Origin: Defluviitaleaceae bacterium
Lineage (GTDB): Bacteria; Bacillota; Clostridia; Lachnospirales; WQUN01
DNA length: 40,540 bases
Reading direction: 5' to 3'
Assembly (NCBI GenBank): GCA_009781755.1
Contig: WQVD01000027.1
Coordinates: forward strand, 1 to 40,540
Shown: piece after piece, positions 9,104 to 16,019 of the stretch
How positions within the stretch are numbered: the stretch's first letter is position 1
Layout: the number at the start of each line of letters is the position of its first letter
The notes under the pieces: model-generated
Database searches by the model: none
What the model was told of the DNA's origin: nothing
What the model saw: the letters and a program-made list of their open reading frames with translations, nothing else
Made by a program: the position numbers and the translations under genes

Positions 9104-9559
9104 ATGAAACTGGTTATCGCATACGACCACACCGCACTAGAAATGAAAGCAAAAATCGCAGCATATTTAATAACGCGCGAAATAGAAGTGCTGGACATTT
9201 GCGCCGATACGGGTGTGGGCATGGAGTATCCCATTGCAGGATACAAAGCCGCCACGCTGGTAGCCAGTGGCCAAGCCGACGGCGCGGTACTCATCTGCGG
9301 CACGGGCGTGGGGATTTCTTTGGCGGCCAACAAAGTGCGCGGCATCCGTGCTTGCGTGTGCAGCGAGCCGTACAGCGCGCGTATGTCGCGGGCACACAAC
9401 GACAGCAACGTAATCGTCTTCGGCGCGCGCGTGGTAGGTATTGAAATGGCCAAGGCAATCGTGGATGCCTGGCTCGACACCCCATTCGAAGGTGACCGCC
9501 ACGCCCACCGCGTAGCCTTAATCAACCAAATCGATGAAACGGGCGCATTGGAATCATGA
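9104..9559 (+). CDS. rpiB: RpiB/LacAB-family sugar-phosphate isomerase
   Basis: The 151-residue protein matches ribose-5-phosphate isomerase B in length and motifs. These are YDHTALEMK with D8 and H9, the phosphate-loop and catalytic ICGTGVGIS with C65, RAHNDSNVIVFG with H98, and a C-terminal DRHAHRVALI helix. RpiB interconverts ribose-5-phosphate and ribulose-5-phosphate; close relatives isomerise allose- or galactose-6-phosphate, so substrate is not certain. A strong AAGGAGG ribosome site precedes ATG 9104. Its TGA overlaps the ATG of the alkyltransferase gene as ATGA, so the two are translationally coupled. Confidence 0.9.
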   Translation: MKLVIAYDHTALEMKAKIAAYLITREIEVLDICADTGVGMEYPIAGYKAATLVASGQADGAVLICGTGVGISLAANKVRGIRACVCSEPYSARMSRAHNDSNVIVFGARVVGIEMAKAIVDAWLDTPFEGDRHAHRVALINQIDETGALES

Positions 9560-10071
9560 TGTATATCACAATCACCCCATCCCCCGTAGGCGAAATCACC
9601 CTCGCATCCGACGGCGAAAACCTAACCGGCCTATGGCTCGCCGGGCAAAAATACTTCGGTGCAGGCTTGCCCGCCGACCACAAAAAAAGCACCGTGCAAA
9701 CGAAGGACGACCTACCCCTCTTCATCACGGTGCGCGATTGGCTAACGCGCTATTTCAACTGCGAAAATCCCCCCGCCAAAACCCTCCCACTGGCCCCCGC
9801 AGGCAGCCCCTTCCGCCAAAAAGCATGGCAAGCCCTGCTGGACATTCCCTACGGCACCACCACCACTTACAGCCTACTGGGGCGGCAAATCGGCTGTACT
9901 GCTGCCCGTGCGGTGGGCGGCGCGGTGGGGCACAACCCCATTTCCATCATCATCCCCTGCCACCGCGTAGTGGGTGCCAACGGCAAATTAACCGGCTATG
10001 CCGGCGGGGTGGAAGTAAAGCAAAAATTGCTGGTGTTGGAATCCAGTGGGTCGCAATCTGCGACCCACTGA
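9556..10071 (+). CDS. ogt: Methylated-DNA--protein-cysteine methyltransferase
   Basis: The 171-residue protein carries the AGT/Ogt catalytic motif IIPCHRVV with acceptor C135. It also has the helix-turn-helix region SPFRQKAWQALLDIPYGTTTTY at about 84-105 (read in two parts here) and the ANGKLTGYAGG loop after the active site. It removes O6-alkyl groups from guanine in a suicide reaction. ATG 9556 overlaps the rpiB stop. Residues 163-171 and the TGA stop lie inside dispersed palindrome copy 2, so the extreme C-terminus seems to have been created or replaced by that repeat; the conserved domain ends just before it. Confidence 0.92.
   Translation: MMYITITPSPVGEITLASDGENLTGLWLAGQKYFGAGLPADHKKSTVQTKDDLPLFITVRDWLTRYFNCENPPAKTLPLAPAGSPFRQKAWQALLDIPYGTTTTYSLLGRQIGCTAARAVGGAVGHNPISIIIPCHRVVGANGKLTGYAGGVEVKQKLLVLESSGSQSATH
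10044..10070. repeat. Dispersed palindrome, copy 2 (overlaps the ogt stop codon)
   Basis: CAGTGGGTCGCA (10044-10055) and its exact reverse complement (10059-10070) surround a 3-nt centre ATC. Compared with the other copies, the stem has coordinated changes on both arms. It encodes the last residues of Ogt and contributes the first two bases of its TGA. Confidence 0.85.
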
Positions 10072-10102
10072 AATTGCAACATTTAAATTCAGGAGGGCAA
10101 CC

Positions 10103-10174
10103 ATGGCCAATGCTAGTATTCTTACATGGGGGCTTCAAGAAGTAGTTTTGGCTACAATATGCAAAGACGCGTGA
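10103..10174 (+). CDS. Possible 23-residue peptide ORF with a strong ribosome site
   Basis: ATG 10103 is preceded by AGGAGGG at 6-nt spacing, one of the best ribosome sites in the window, yet the frame closes after 23 codons (MANASILTWGLQEVVLATIC and three more residues). It follows ogt on the same strand. It could be a small peptide or the surviving 5' end of a deleted gene. No family is recognised. Confidence 0.3.
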   Translation: MANASILTWGLQEVVLATICKDA

Positions 10175-10219
10175 ACGCTGGCGTTATTTTTGTACGCGCC
10201 CTGTATGCAATTGGATTTT

Positions 10220-10600
10220 TTATTTCGTAATATCCACAATGTGAACACCACATGCGTGCGCCAATGCAACCGTTGCCGCATCCACTTCCCCGGCGATGAA
10301 AACTTGCCCTTCGTACATTTGCGTTAAAATATCCTCTATGCACACGGGGATGTCGTGGTACGGCGCATTCAAATATGCGTTATCTGGCGCACAAGCCGTG
10401 GTCTGTGCACAAGGCGTGGGGCCAAGGATCAAATCCGCATCGGCCAACACATGAGCGAGGTGTTTGCACTGCATCGCCAGCGGCCGTTCATACCGTGCGA
10501 AGCCGAACAGCGCCACGTCATGCCCTTGCAAAAAGAGTGCCTCGGCGATGGCAACTTGTTGATGCCCGCCGCCTACAATCACAAATTTAGCCACGTGCAT
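10220..10600 (-). CDS. Single-domain protein like the N-terminal domain of dipicolinate synthase subunit A
   Basis: About 126 residues. FVIVGGGHQQVAIAEALFLQG is a Rossmann-like first strand and helix. Next come VALFGFARYE, a central DLILGPTPCAQTT, and a final pattern ILTQMYEGQVFIAGEVD followed by HACGVHIVDITK. This layout matches my memory of the DpaA (SpoVFA) N-terminal domain: VIGGD, VYLVGF, ILPVPG and a final FIAG strand. Full DpaA is about 290 residues with a second NAD-binding domain. Here the frame stops where that domain should begin, and nothing like its NAIPTAEG motif follows. The start may be ATG 10600, or GTG 10594, which has better spacing from the GGGGGGA ribosome site. It may be a stand-alone paralogue or a remnant; role unknown. 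Confidence 0.55.
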   Translation of the reverse strand: MHVAKFVIVGGGHQQVAIAEALFLQGHDVALFGFARYERPLAMQCKHLAHVLADADLILGPTPCAQTTACAPDNAYLNAPYHDIPVCIEDILTQMYEGQVFIAGEVDAATVALAHACGVHIVDITK

Positions 10601-10712
10601 TCCCCCCACAATATCGCCGAGTAAATTATCCAAGCCTTGCCTTGCATCATATGTAGGGCAATTTTTTTTGTGAAATTTCGAACGGGGTTTGAAAATTTTT
10701 TTGCATAAGGTG

Positions 10713-10741
10713 TTGACATGAGATACGACGGCGTGTATATT
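10713..10741 (+). promoter_or_regulatory. Strong sigma-A promoter for the PadR operon
   Basis: A perfect TTGACA -35 (10713-10718) and TATATT -10 (10736-10741) are 17 bp apart. The predicted leader is about 90 nt, and the TTG start of padR is at 10838. Two GTTAC half-sites (10774-10778 and 10784-10788), 10 bp apart, lie downstream of the -10 and could be a repressor site; PadR proteins often autoregulate. Confidence 0.75.
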
Positions 10742-10837
10742 ACCTCGTGCAACACAGTACTGCAGGGTAGGACGTTACTATATGTTACCAAAGCAATGCA
10801 CGGGGCGAGCACGTTTCGCCGGAAGGGAGGAAATACC

Positions 10838-11203
10838 TTGAGTACAATCAACACATCCGGGCTCATCAGCGGGCACATCGACCTGATACTGCTCAAAATC
10901 ATATCGCTGGGCGACGGATACGGTTACAGCATCAGCAAGAAGATTACGCAAATCACCAACGACGAATGCGAAATCAAAGAGGCCACCCTATACTCCGGCC
11001 TAAGGCGGCTCGAATCCGAAAAACTCATCGCGTCCTACTGGGGTGATGAAAGCCAAGGTGGCCGCCGCAAGTATTACACCCTAACGCAAGCCGGCGCAGA
11101 GAGCCTCGCCGACAATCGCATCAAGTGGGAAATGACCAAATCACTCATGGATCGAATTTTAAGATGGGAGGGCGGCACACATGACCAACCGAGGCACAAT
11201 TGA
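10838..11203 (+). CDS. PadR-family transcriptional regulator
   Basis: The 121-residue protein has the PadR winged-helix signature. SGHIDLILLKIISLGDGYGY is the first helix and turn, EIKEATLYSGLRRLE is the recognition helix, and GGRRKYYTLT is the wing, followed by a dimerisation helix ending in RILRWE. The start is a TTG at 10838 preceded by AAGGGAGG; upstream in-frame ATGs lack a ribosome site. PadR regulators sense lipophilic or envelope stress and repress adjacent membrane genes. Here the neighbour is a HAAS-domain membrane protein, a common PadR partner in Bacillota. The 3' end overlaps a small ORF by 23 bp. Confidence 0.92.
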   Translation: MSTINTSGLISGHIDLILLKIISLGDGYGYSISKKITQITNDECEIKEATLYSGLRRLESEKLIASYWGDESQGGRRKYYTLTQAGAESLADNRIKWEMTKSLMDRILRWEGGTHDQPRHN

Positions 11204-11345
11204 TTACAACAACATGCGCAACCACACGTGCTACCAAGCGCACAAACTGAATAAGGATTATCAGGTATTTGACGCACACATCACTCCGCGCAACATCACA
11301 CAAGCCATTCGCAAGTTAACTGGCAGGAGGTGCGCCCATGTATGA
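11181..11345 (+). CDS. Small ORF (54 residues) bridging padR and the HAAS gene
   Basis: ATG 11181 follows GGGAGGG (11166-11172) and the frame runs 54 codons to TGA 11343-11345. It overlaps the padR end by 23 bp and the next start by 8 bp. The product is basic and polar (MTNRGTIDYNNMRNHTCYQA at its start) with no membrane segment or recognised family. Tight nesting suggests it is translated as part of the operon, perhaps mainly to couple translation of its neighbours. Confidence 0.4.
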   Translation: MTNRGTIDYNNMRNHTCYQAHKLNKDYQVFDAHITPRNITQAIRKLTGRRCAHV

Positions 11346-12114
11346 GAAGCTAATTGCCAAGTGGGTTAACAACCTCTTCTACGATGTAGAGGATACCAAC
11401 GAAGCCCGCGAGCAAAAGGAAGAATTGCGCATCCACCTCATGGAGCGCGTAGAGGATTATATGAAGCGCGGCCTTCCCTTCGACGAAGCATTCGCCATTG
11501 CCTGTGATAGCTTGGGCGACCCCGAAGAACTCACCAGCGGTTTCGAACGCCGCAAGCCCGTAGTCGTCGAAGACTTCGACGATGATTATGGCTTCAACTT
11601 CAACTTCCGCGTCAAGCACTTCTCCATGAAGATGGTATCTCTTTCGCCCTTCATCTACGTCTTGCTGGGTGTGACACAAAACCGATGGATGGCGTGGATG
11701 CCTTTCGACCTGCCTAACTGGTGGTGGTGGGCGGTAGGCTGGATGATTATCCCTGTGTTCGGCATTCTATCCTCAGACATGGGTCGGCACACGATCGTCG
11801 CTATTGCGCCTTTCGCTTATATCTTTATCGGCTTCCTGCCCAACGTCAGCAATACATGGTGGCTGTGGGGTTGGGTCATCATCCCCATCGCGGGCATCCT
11901 ATTCAGCGGCGGCGGCGGCAAGAAGAAAAAAAAGAAGCGCAAAAAAATTAGGGCCCGCGTTATTGGGCCGTGGATTGATGATGAATTGGGCGAAGAATTA
12001 TCAAGTGTAGGCCACGAAATTGCCGAAGCCGTACAAGAAGTAGCCCGCGAAGTAAAAGACGCTGTATACGAAGTCCGCGATGACTTGAATGATGAATTCG
12101 GGCGTAGGAATTAA
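11338..12114 (+). CDS. HAAS-domain membrane protein partnered with PadR
   Basis: The 258-residue protein starts with a HAAS/DUF1700-like helical domain (1-73), including KEELRIHLMERVEDYMKRG and SLGDPEELTSGF. Four hydrophobic helices follow (about 98-115, 125-145, 150-166, 172-192). A lysine-rich cytoplasmic stretch (about 196-206) and an amphipathic C-terminal helix (about 222-250) with regular EVxxEV spacing complete it. HAAS domains are small helical modules next to PadR regulators in Bacillota and are thought to help membrane-signal control of the regulator. ATG 11338 follows CAGGAGG. It ends the padR operon and is followed by the repeat element at 12152. Confidence 0.82.
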   Translation: MYEKLIAKWVNNLFYDVEDTNEAREQKEELRIHLMERVEDYMKRGLPFDEAFAIACDSLGDPEELTSGFERRKPVVVEDFDDDYGFNFNFRVKHFSMKMVSLSPFIYVLLGVTQNRWMAWMPFDLPNWWWWAVGWMIIPVFGILSSDMGRHTIVAIAPFAYIFIGFLPNVSNTWWLWGWVIIPIAGILFSGGGGKKKKKKRKKIRARVIGPWIDDELGEELSSVGHEIAEAVQEVAREVKDAVYEVRDDLNDEFGRRN

Positions 12115-12151
12115 CATCGCGGCTAAGGTCGCGGCTAAGGTCAAAAGATTG

Positions 12152-12401
12152 AAGACCCTGGGGACGCTGCCCCAGACCCCGCAAGGGGCACTCGCGCCCC
12201 TTGACCCCTGATTTGGGCGTCGCCAGATAAGGCTTTAGCCGGCACCCCTCTCAATCATGGCTAGGATAAAAAATCCTACTGGTCGCAAATTGCGACCAGT
12301 AGAAAATTTGCGCCATCCACAAAGCCGAGCCTCGCGAAGCAAATCGCGGGGTCAAGGGGGAACGGTTCTCCCTTGCGGGTCTGGGCAGCGCCCAGGGTCT
12401 T
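12152..12401. repeat. Hairpin-rich inverted-repeat element, copy A (fills the 12115-12442 gap)
   Basis: Left arm 12152-12208 and right arm 12348-12401 are inverted copies of each other, and the match weakens but continues inward to about 12240 and 12316. Each arm folds into two hairpins in tandem. The first has a GGGG-CGC-CCCC core (AAGACCCTGGGG...CCCCAGACC). The second is formed by CAAGGGG and CCCCTTG. The 328-bp gap holds no gene; its centre carries dispersed palindrome copy 3. The arm core recurs at 14078-14253. No transposase or target duplication is visible. Confidence 0.75.
12276..12302. repeat. Dispersed palindrome, copy 3
   Basis: CTACTGGTCGCAA (12276-12288) and its exact reverse complement (12290-12302) flank a single A: 13-bp arms without mismatch. 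It lies in the centre of inverted-repeat element A, about 140 bp before the ABC transporter gene. Confidence 0.85.
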
Positions 12402-12442
12402 AGCTTTTTGCGGCCAAAATTCGAAAACAAGGAGCAACCAAT

Positions 12443-14068
12443 ATGCAAAAATCATCGAGCAGCCAACAAACAGCCAGCCAACCGTCTGCAAAAACAAAAG
12501 CTACCCTCGTACTTGGCGGCATATTTGGCGTTATTAATGCAGCCGTTACCGTTTCCATCGCATTTATATTGCAAGCCGCCGTCGATGCTGCGGGGGCGGA
12601 TGATTTCCGCCGCTTGGTCATCGTGTTGTCTATCGCGGGCGGCATCTTGATTGCAGACTTGATTACCGGGCTTATTATGATGCGGCTGAGGCGCGGATAT
12701 GTACGGGATATGTTGATCATGGCCAAGCGCAACCGTATGGGCTTCTTGTTCTGGCGGCGGCCTGCGGTGCCTAACGAGGACGATAGCAAAGATTTGAGTT
12801 TTTTTACGGCGGATACGGACATTTTGGATCGGTCGTATTATACGCAGCTGACGCGGCTGCCTTATTTTGTGGCGATGTTTGTTTTCGCGCTGGGAGCAAT
12901 GCTTTGGATTGACTGGATTGTGACGCTGGTGGCGTTTGGCGTGTCTACGCTGCCGATGGTGGCTAGCGGTGTTTTCTCTAACGGGTTGGCCACGCGGACG
13001 AAGAAATTTTCTGAGGCGTCGGAAACCTATGTAGCGACGGTGAAAGAATGCATCGATGGCAAGCGCGAGATAGTGGCGTATGACAAGCAGCAGATTTTCA
13101 TGAATCGGCATGAAGCGGAGAATCAAAAAGTCGAAGCCGCGCGCTTAAAAAAAGACTTTTATGAAGCACTGGCAGGCTATATCCCAGGTATCATGGGCGG
13201 GCTGGTGCAGATTGCGGTCATGGGCGTGAGCTGTTATTTCGTCATCACGGGGCGCATGACGTTTGGTTTCATGATTGCGATTGTGCAGTTGATGAACAAC
13301 GTGTTCCAACCGATACAAGTGATTATCGAAGCCGTCAATGGCATGCGTAGCGCCAAGGAAATACGCGTCAAAGCGGCGGAAAAGAACCCACCTGTGGCCG
13401 TGGGCAACCCCGTGGCGGCCTTCAACGACACGTTAGAAATTCGCAATTTGGGCTTGAAATATACCGACGACGAATACGTCGTGCAGGACTTGAACCTCTC
13501 GTTCAAAAAGGGCGGCAAGTACGCGGTGTTTGCGCCCAGCGGTTATGGCAAATCCAGTATCGCTCGTGCGCTGGCGCTTGAATTTGCGCAATTTGACGGT
13601 GCCATCAACTTGGACGGCGCGGACATCCGCGGGTTGGCGATTTCCGACTACCACAAAATCCTGCGTTATGTGCGGCAGGATCCGTACCTTTTCAACGATA
13701 CCGCCATCAATAATTTGGCATTCTTCGATGACCTGCCGGCACCCGACGACTTGCAACGCGCATTGGACATCACCCGCGTCAGCGACTTCCTGCCCGATGC
13801 AGAGGCCCTGAGCCGCCCCATTTCTAACTCCGGTGGCCTGTCCGGCGGGCAAAAGCAACGATTGGTATTGGCGCGTGCGCTCCTGCACAAGCCCAAAATA
13901 TTGGTGCTGGACGAAATCACCTCCGGCGTAGACCTAGACACCGCATGCCAAATCCTAGCCGACCTCTTCACCGACCAAGAACTCACCGTCATCGCCATCA
14001 CCCACGAATCCGACGCACGCTTCCAAGGCTTGTTTGACGAAATCGTGCGGCTAGATAAAGCCGCTTAA
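12443..14068 (+). CDS. ABC transporter, fused permease and ATPase (exporter type)
   Basis: The 541-residue half-transporter has about six membrane helices in residues 20-300 and a nucleotide-binding domain from about 330. Visible motifs are Walker A APSGYGKSS (364-372), Q-loop RQDPYLF (411-417), signature LSGGQKQR (466-473), Walker B ILVLDE (486-491) and switch H521. The first glycine of Walker A is replaced by alanine and the D-loop side reads EITS rather than EPTS; catalytic K and E are kept. It is slightly short for the family (about 570-600). ATG 12443 has AAGGAG upstream. It would act as a homodimer, or with a partner not seen here. The gene sits alone between two copies of the same repeat element, and its cargo is unknown. 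Confidence 0.88.
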   Translation: MQKSSSSQQTASQPSAKTKATLVLGGIFGVINAAVTVSIAFILQAAVDAAGADDFRRLVIVLSIAGGILIADLITGLIMMRLRRGYVRDMLIMAKRNRMGFLFWRRPAVPNEDDSKDLSFFTADTDILDRSYYTQLTRLPYFVAMFVFALGAMLWIDWIVTLVAFGVSTLPMVASGVFSNGLATRTKKFSEASETYVATVKECIDGKREIVAYDKQQIFMNRHEAENQKVEAARLKKDFYEALAGYIPGIMGGLVQIAVMGVSCYFVITGRMTFGFMIAIVQLMNNVFQPIQVIIEAVNGMRSAKEIRVKAAEKNPPVAVGNPVAAFNDTLEIRNLGLKYTDDEYVVQDLNLSFKKGGKYAVFAPSGYGKSSIARALALEFAQFDGAINLDGADIRGLAISDYHKILRYVRQDPYLFNDTAINNLAFFDDLPAPDDLQRALDITRVSDFLPDAEALSRPISNSGGLSGGQKQRLVLARALLHKPKILVLDEITSGVDLDTACQILADLFTDQELTVIAITHESDARFQGLFDEIVRLDKAA

Positions 14069-14077
14069 GCTGTCGCT

Positions 14078-14253
14078 AAAAAAGTCAAAACCTTGGGGCG
14101 CCGCCCCAAACCCCGCAAACTTTTTGCAAAAAGTTTGACAAAAACCGCAAAAAAAGCCGTGATTGCGATCACGGCTTTTTTAATTAAAGTTTTGATCAAA
14201 CTTTTGCAAAAGTTTGCGGGGTTTGGGGCAGCGCCCCAAGGTCTTGACTTTTT
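14078..14253. repeat. Hairpin-rich inverted-repeat element, copy B
   Basis: Left arm 14078-14145 and right arm 14189-14253 are near-perfect inverted copies. Each again holds two tandem hairpins: a TTGGGGCGC...GCCCCAA stem as in copy A, then CAAACTTTT...AAAAGTTTG. The second hairpin has a different sequence from copy A but is still palindromic. The centre is an intrinsic terminator (14149-14181). Together with copy A it brackets the ABC transporter gene. Confidence 0.78.
14149..14181. terminator. Bidirectional intrinsic terminator
   Basis: GCCGTGAT (14156-14163), a TGCG loop and ATCACGGC (14168-14175) are flanked by A7 on the left and T6 on the right. It serves the converging ABC transporter and prepilin-like genes. 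Confidence 0.85.
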
Positions 14254-14265
14254 CGTGTGGCGATT

Positions 14266-14874
14266 TTATGGGATAGTGTTGGACACACCGTTGACCGTAA
14301 CACGTTTGTAGCGAGCGCACGCACTGCCGGTCAAAATAGTCGGATACGCGCAGTTGGTAGCGACGGTAAGGGTGATGTGGCTGCGGGCGGTGTATTCGAC
14401 CTGCACGAGCGCAATGTACCGCGCCAATTCATTGCCATAACCGCTGCGTTGTATGCGGCTGTAATGTAATTGCCCCGGTGTAAGCGATGCATTGAATCGG
14501 AAAGTGTTGGGTACGTCTTGCAACCAATCCTCATGGCTCACCAAGTCGTGTGCGTTGGCGGATAAAGAATGCAGCACATGCGCGTGCAGCGCCCCGTCGG
14601 CATCAACGAAATCATGCGATCGGATGCGGATGTCGTCGTACAATTGAATGTTCATGAGCATCACGTCCATAACGGTGCGGGCGTTTTCGAAAGCGGTTTG
14701 TCGTTGTAGGAGGCGTGCAGCGTTGTTGGCCGTATATTGCCACGCAAAAACCACCGCACCAGAGAGTAATACCCACAACCCCAGTGCGATGGTGACTTCC
14801 AATAACGTGCGCCCCGCGTTGCATTCGACAGTGGCGATGAGCCTATTCGTGCGAGCGGTGCTTTTATTTTTCAC
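14266..14874 (-). CDS. Prepilin-like protein (type IV pilin-type N-terminus)
   Basis: The ~202-residue product has a short basic leader, then GRTLLEVTIALGLWVLLSG at about 21-39. This is a class III prepilin processing site (G before the cleaved bond, E at +5) and the hydrophobic spine helix. After it comes a pseudopilin-like soluble region with a long helix (about 45-75) and beta strands. Such proteins resemble minor pseudopilins of competence (ComG) or type II-like systems. No peptidase, ATPase or other pilin gene is near, so it is an orphan. The start is uncertain: GTG 14874 has no ribosome site but lies 11 bp after the kinase stop, so coupled translation is possible. Confidence 0.65.
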   Translation of the reverse strand: MKNKSTARTNRLIATVECNAGRTLLEVTIALGLWVLLSGAVVFAWQYTANNAARLLQRQTAFENARTVMDVMLMNIQLYDDIRIRSHDFVDADGALHAHVLHSLSANAHDLVSHEDWLQDVPNTFRFNASLTPGQLHYSRIQRSGYGNELARYIALVQVEYTARSHITLTVATNCAYPTILTGSACARYKRVTVNGVSNTIP

Positions 14875-14885
14875 AGGGATGTAGA

Positions 14886-15911
14886 TTAACGTTGCACGCG
14901 TCCGCTGGCGTCGCCGCCGGCCAGGGCTTGCACCTCGGCAACGCTTACCATGTTAAAGTCGCCTTCGACGGAATGCTTCAAGCAGCTAGCCGCCGCGGCA
15001 AATTCCAATGCACCTTGTGGCCCCAAATCGGACAACAAGCCATAAATCAAACCCGCGCCGAAGCTATCGCCCCCGCCCACGCGGTCTACAATATTTTTAA
15101 TGGCGTAGCGTTTCGAGAAGTAGGCTTGCGTACCGTCGTATAGCATACCGCCCCAATCGTTGTGGCTGGCAGAGAAGGATTCGCGCAGGGTAATGGTTAT
15201 ATATTTGAAGCCAAAACGTTCCTTGAGTTGGCGCGCCACATCTACATAACCATCCAAATTGAGTTCGCCCGCGGTCACGTCGGTTTCTGCCGCGTGGATG
15301 TTGAATACATCAGCGGCGTCTTCTTCGTTGGCGATGCAGAGGTCTACATAGGGCATGAGCTTGGCCATGGTTTCACCGGCTTGGGCTTTGCTCCAAAGGT
15401 TTTTACGATAATTAAGGTCGCAGCTGGTGGCGATACCTTTGGCGCGTGCGGCTTGCAACGCGGCCAAACAAACTTCTGCGGCATCGGGCGAAATCGCGGG
15501 CGTAATCCCCGTAAAGTGGAACCAATCGACACCTTCGAAGATATGATCCCAGTCAAAATCCGCAGGCTTGGCTGTAGAAATAGACGACCCCGCGCGGTCG
15601 TATACGACCTTGGACGGCCGTTGGTTCGCACCCTTTTCCAAGAAATAGATACCCACGCGTGCGCCGCCGCGCACAATGTGCCGCGTGTCCACGCCAAATT
15701 TGCGCAAGCTGTTAACTGCTGCCTGCCCGATGTCATTAGTGGGCAGTTTGGTGACAAACGCTGCATCCATGCCAAAGTTGGCCAGCGACACCGCTACATT
15801 GGCCTCACCGCCGCCATAAGTAGCACCAAATGTATCTGCTTGTGTGAATCGGCTATAACCTAGCGGCGCCAAGCGCAGCATGATTTCGCCCAGTGTTACG
15901 ATTTTTTTCAT
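14886..15911 (-). CDS. kdgK: PfkB-family sugar kinase, 2-keto-3-deoxygluconate kinase-like
   Basis: The 341-residue protein has the PfkB signatures YGGGEANVAVSLANFG at about 31-46 and the C-terminal VGGGDSFGAGLIYGLL with the catalytic aspartate. Its N-terminus (GEIMLRLAPLGYSRFTQAD) and the VGIYFLEKGANQRPSKVVYDR stretch (in two halves) are characteristic of KdgK. KdgK phosphorylates KDG from uronate and pectin breakdown, feeding KDPG aldolase; the aldolase is not in this window. ATG 15911 follows AAAAGGAG. The upstream region on the minus strand has a TAGTATAAG box. The gene stands next to, but on the far side of, the carbohydrate-import block. Confidence 0.82.
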   Translation of the reverse strand: MKKIVTLGEIMLRLAPLGYSRFTQADTFGATYGGGEANVAVSLANFGMDAAFVTKLPTNDIGQAAVNSLRKFGVDTRHIVRGGARVGIYFLEKGANQRPSKVVYDRAGSSISTAKPADFDWDHIFEGVDWFHFTGITPAISPDAAEVCLAALQAARAKGIATSCDLNYRKNLWSKAQAGETMAKLMPYVDLCIANEEDAADVFNIHAAETDVTAGELNLDGYVDVARQLKERFGFKYITITLRESFSASHNDWGGMLYDGTQAYFSKRYAIKNIVDRVGGGDSFGAGLIYGLLSDLGPQGALEFAAAASCLKHSVEGDFNMVSVAEVQALAGGDASGRVQR

Positions 15912-16019
15912 GTATATTCTCCTTTTCGGGTTTGTGTTTTGTGCAATATTTCTTATACTACCATATTGAATGATTAGCGTCGATTAAAAAACGCATTATG
16001 TATAGAAAGAAGCGATGAT

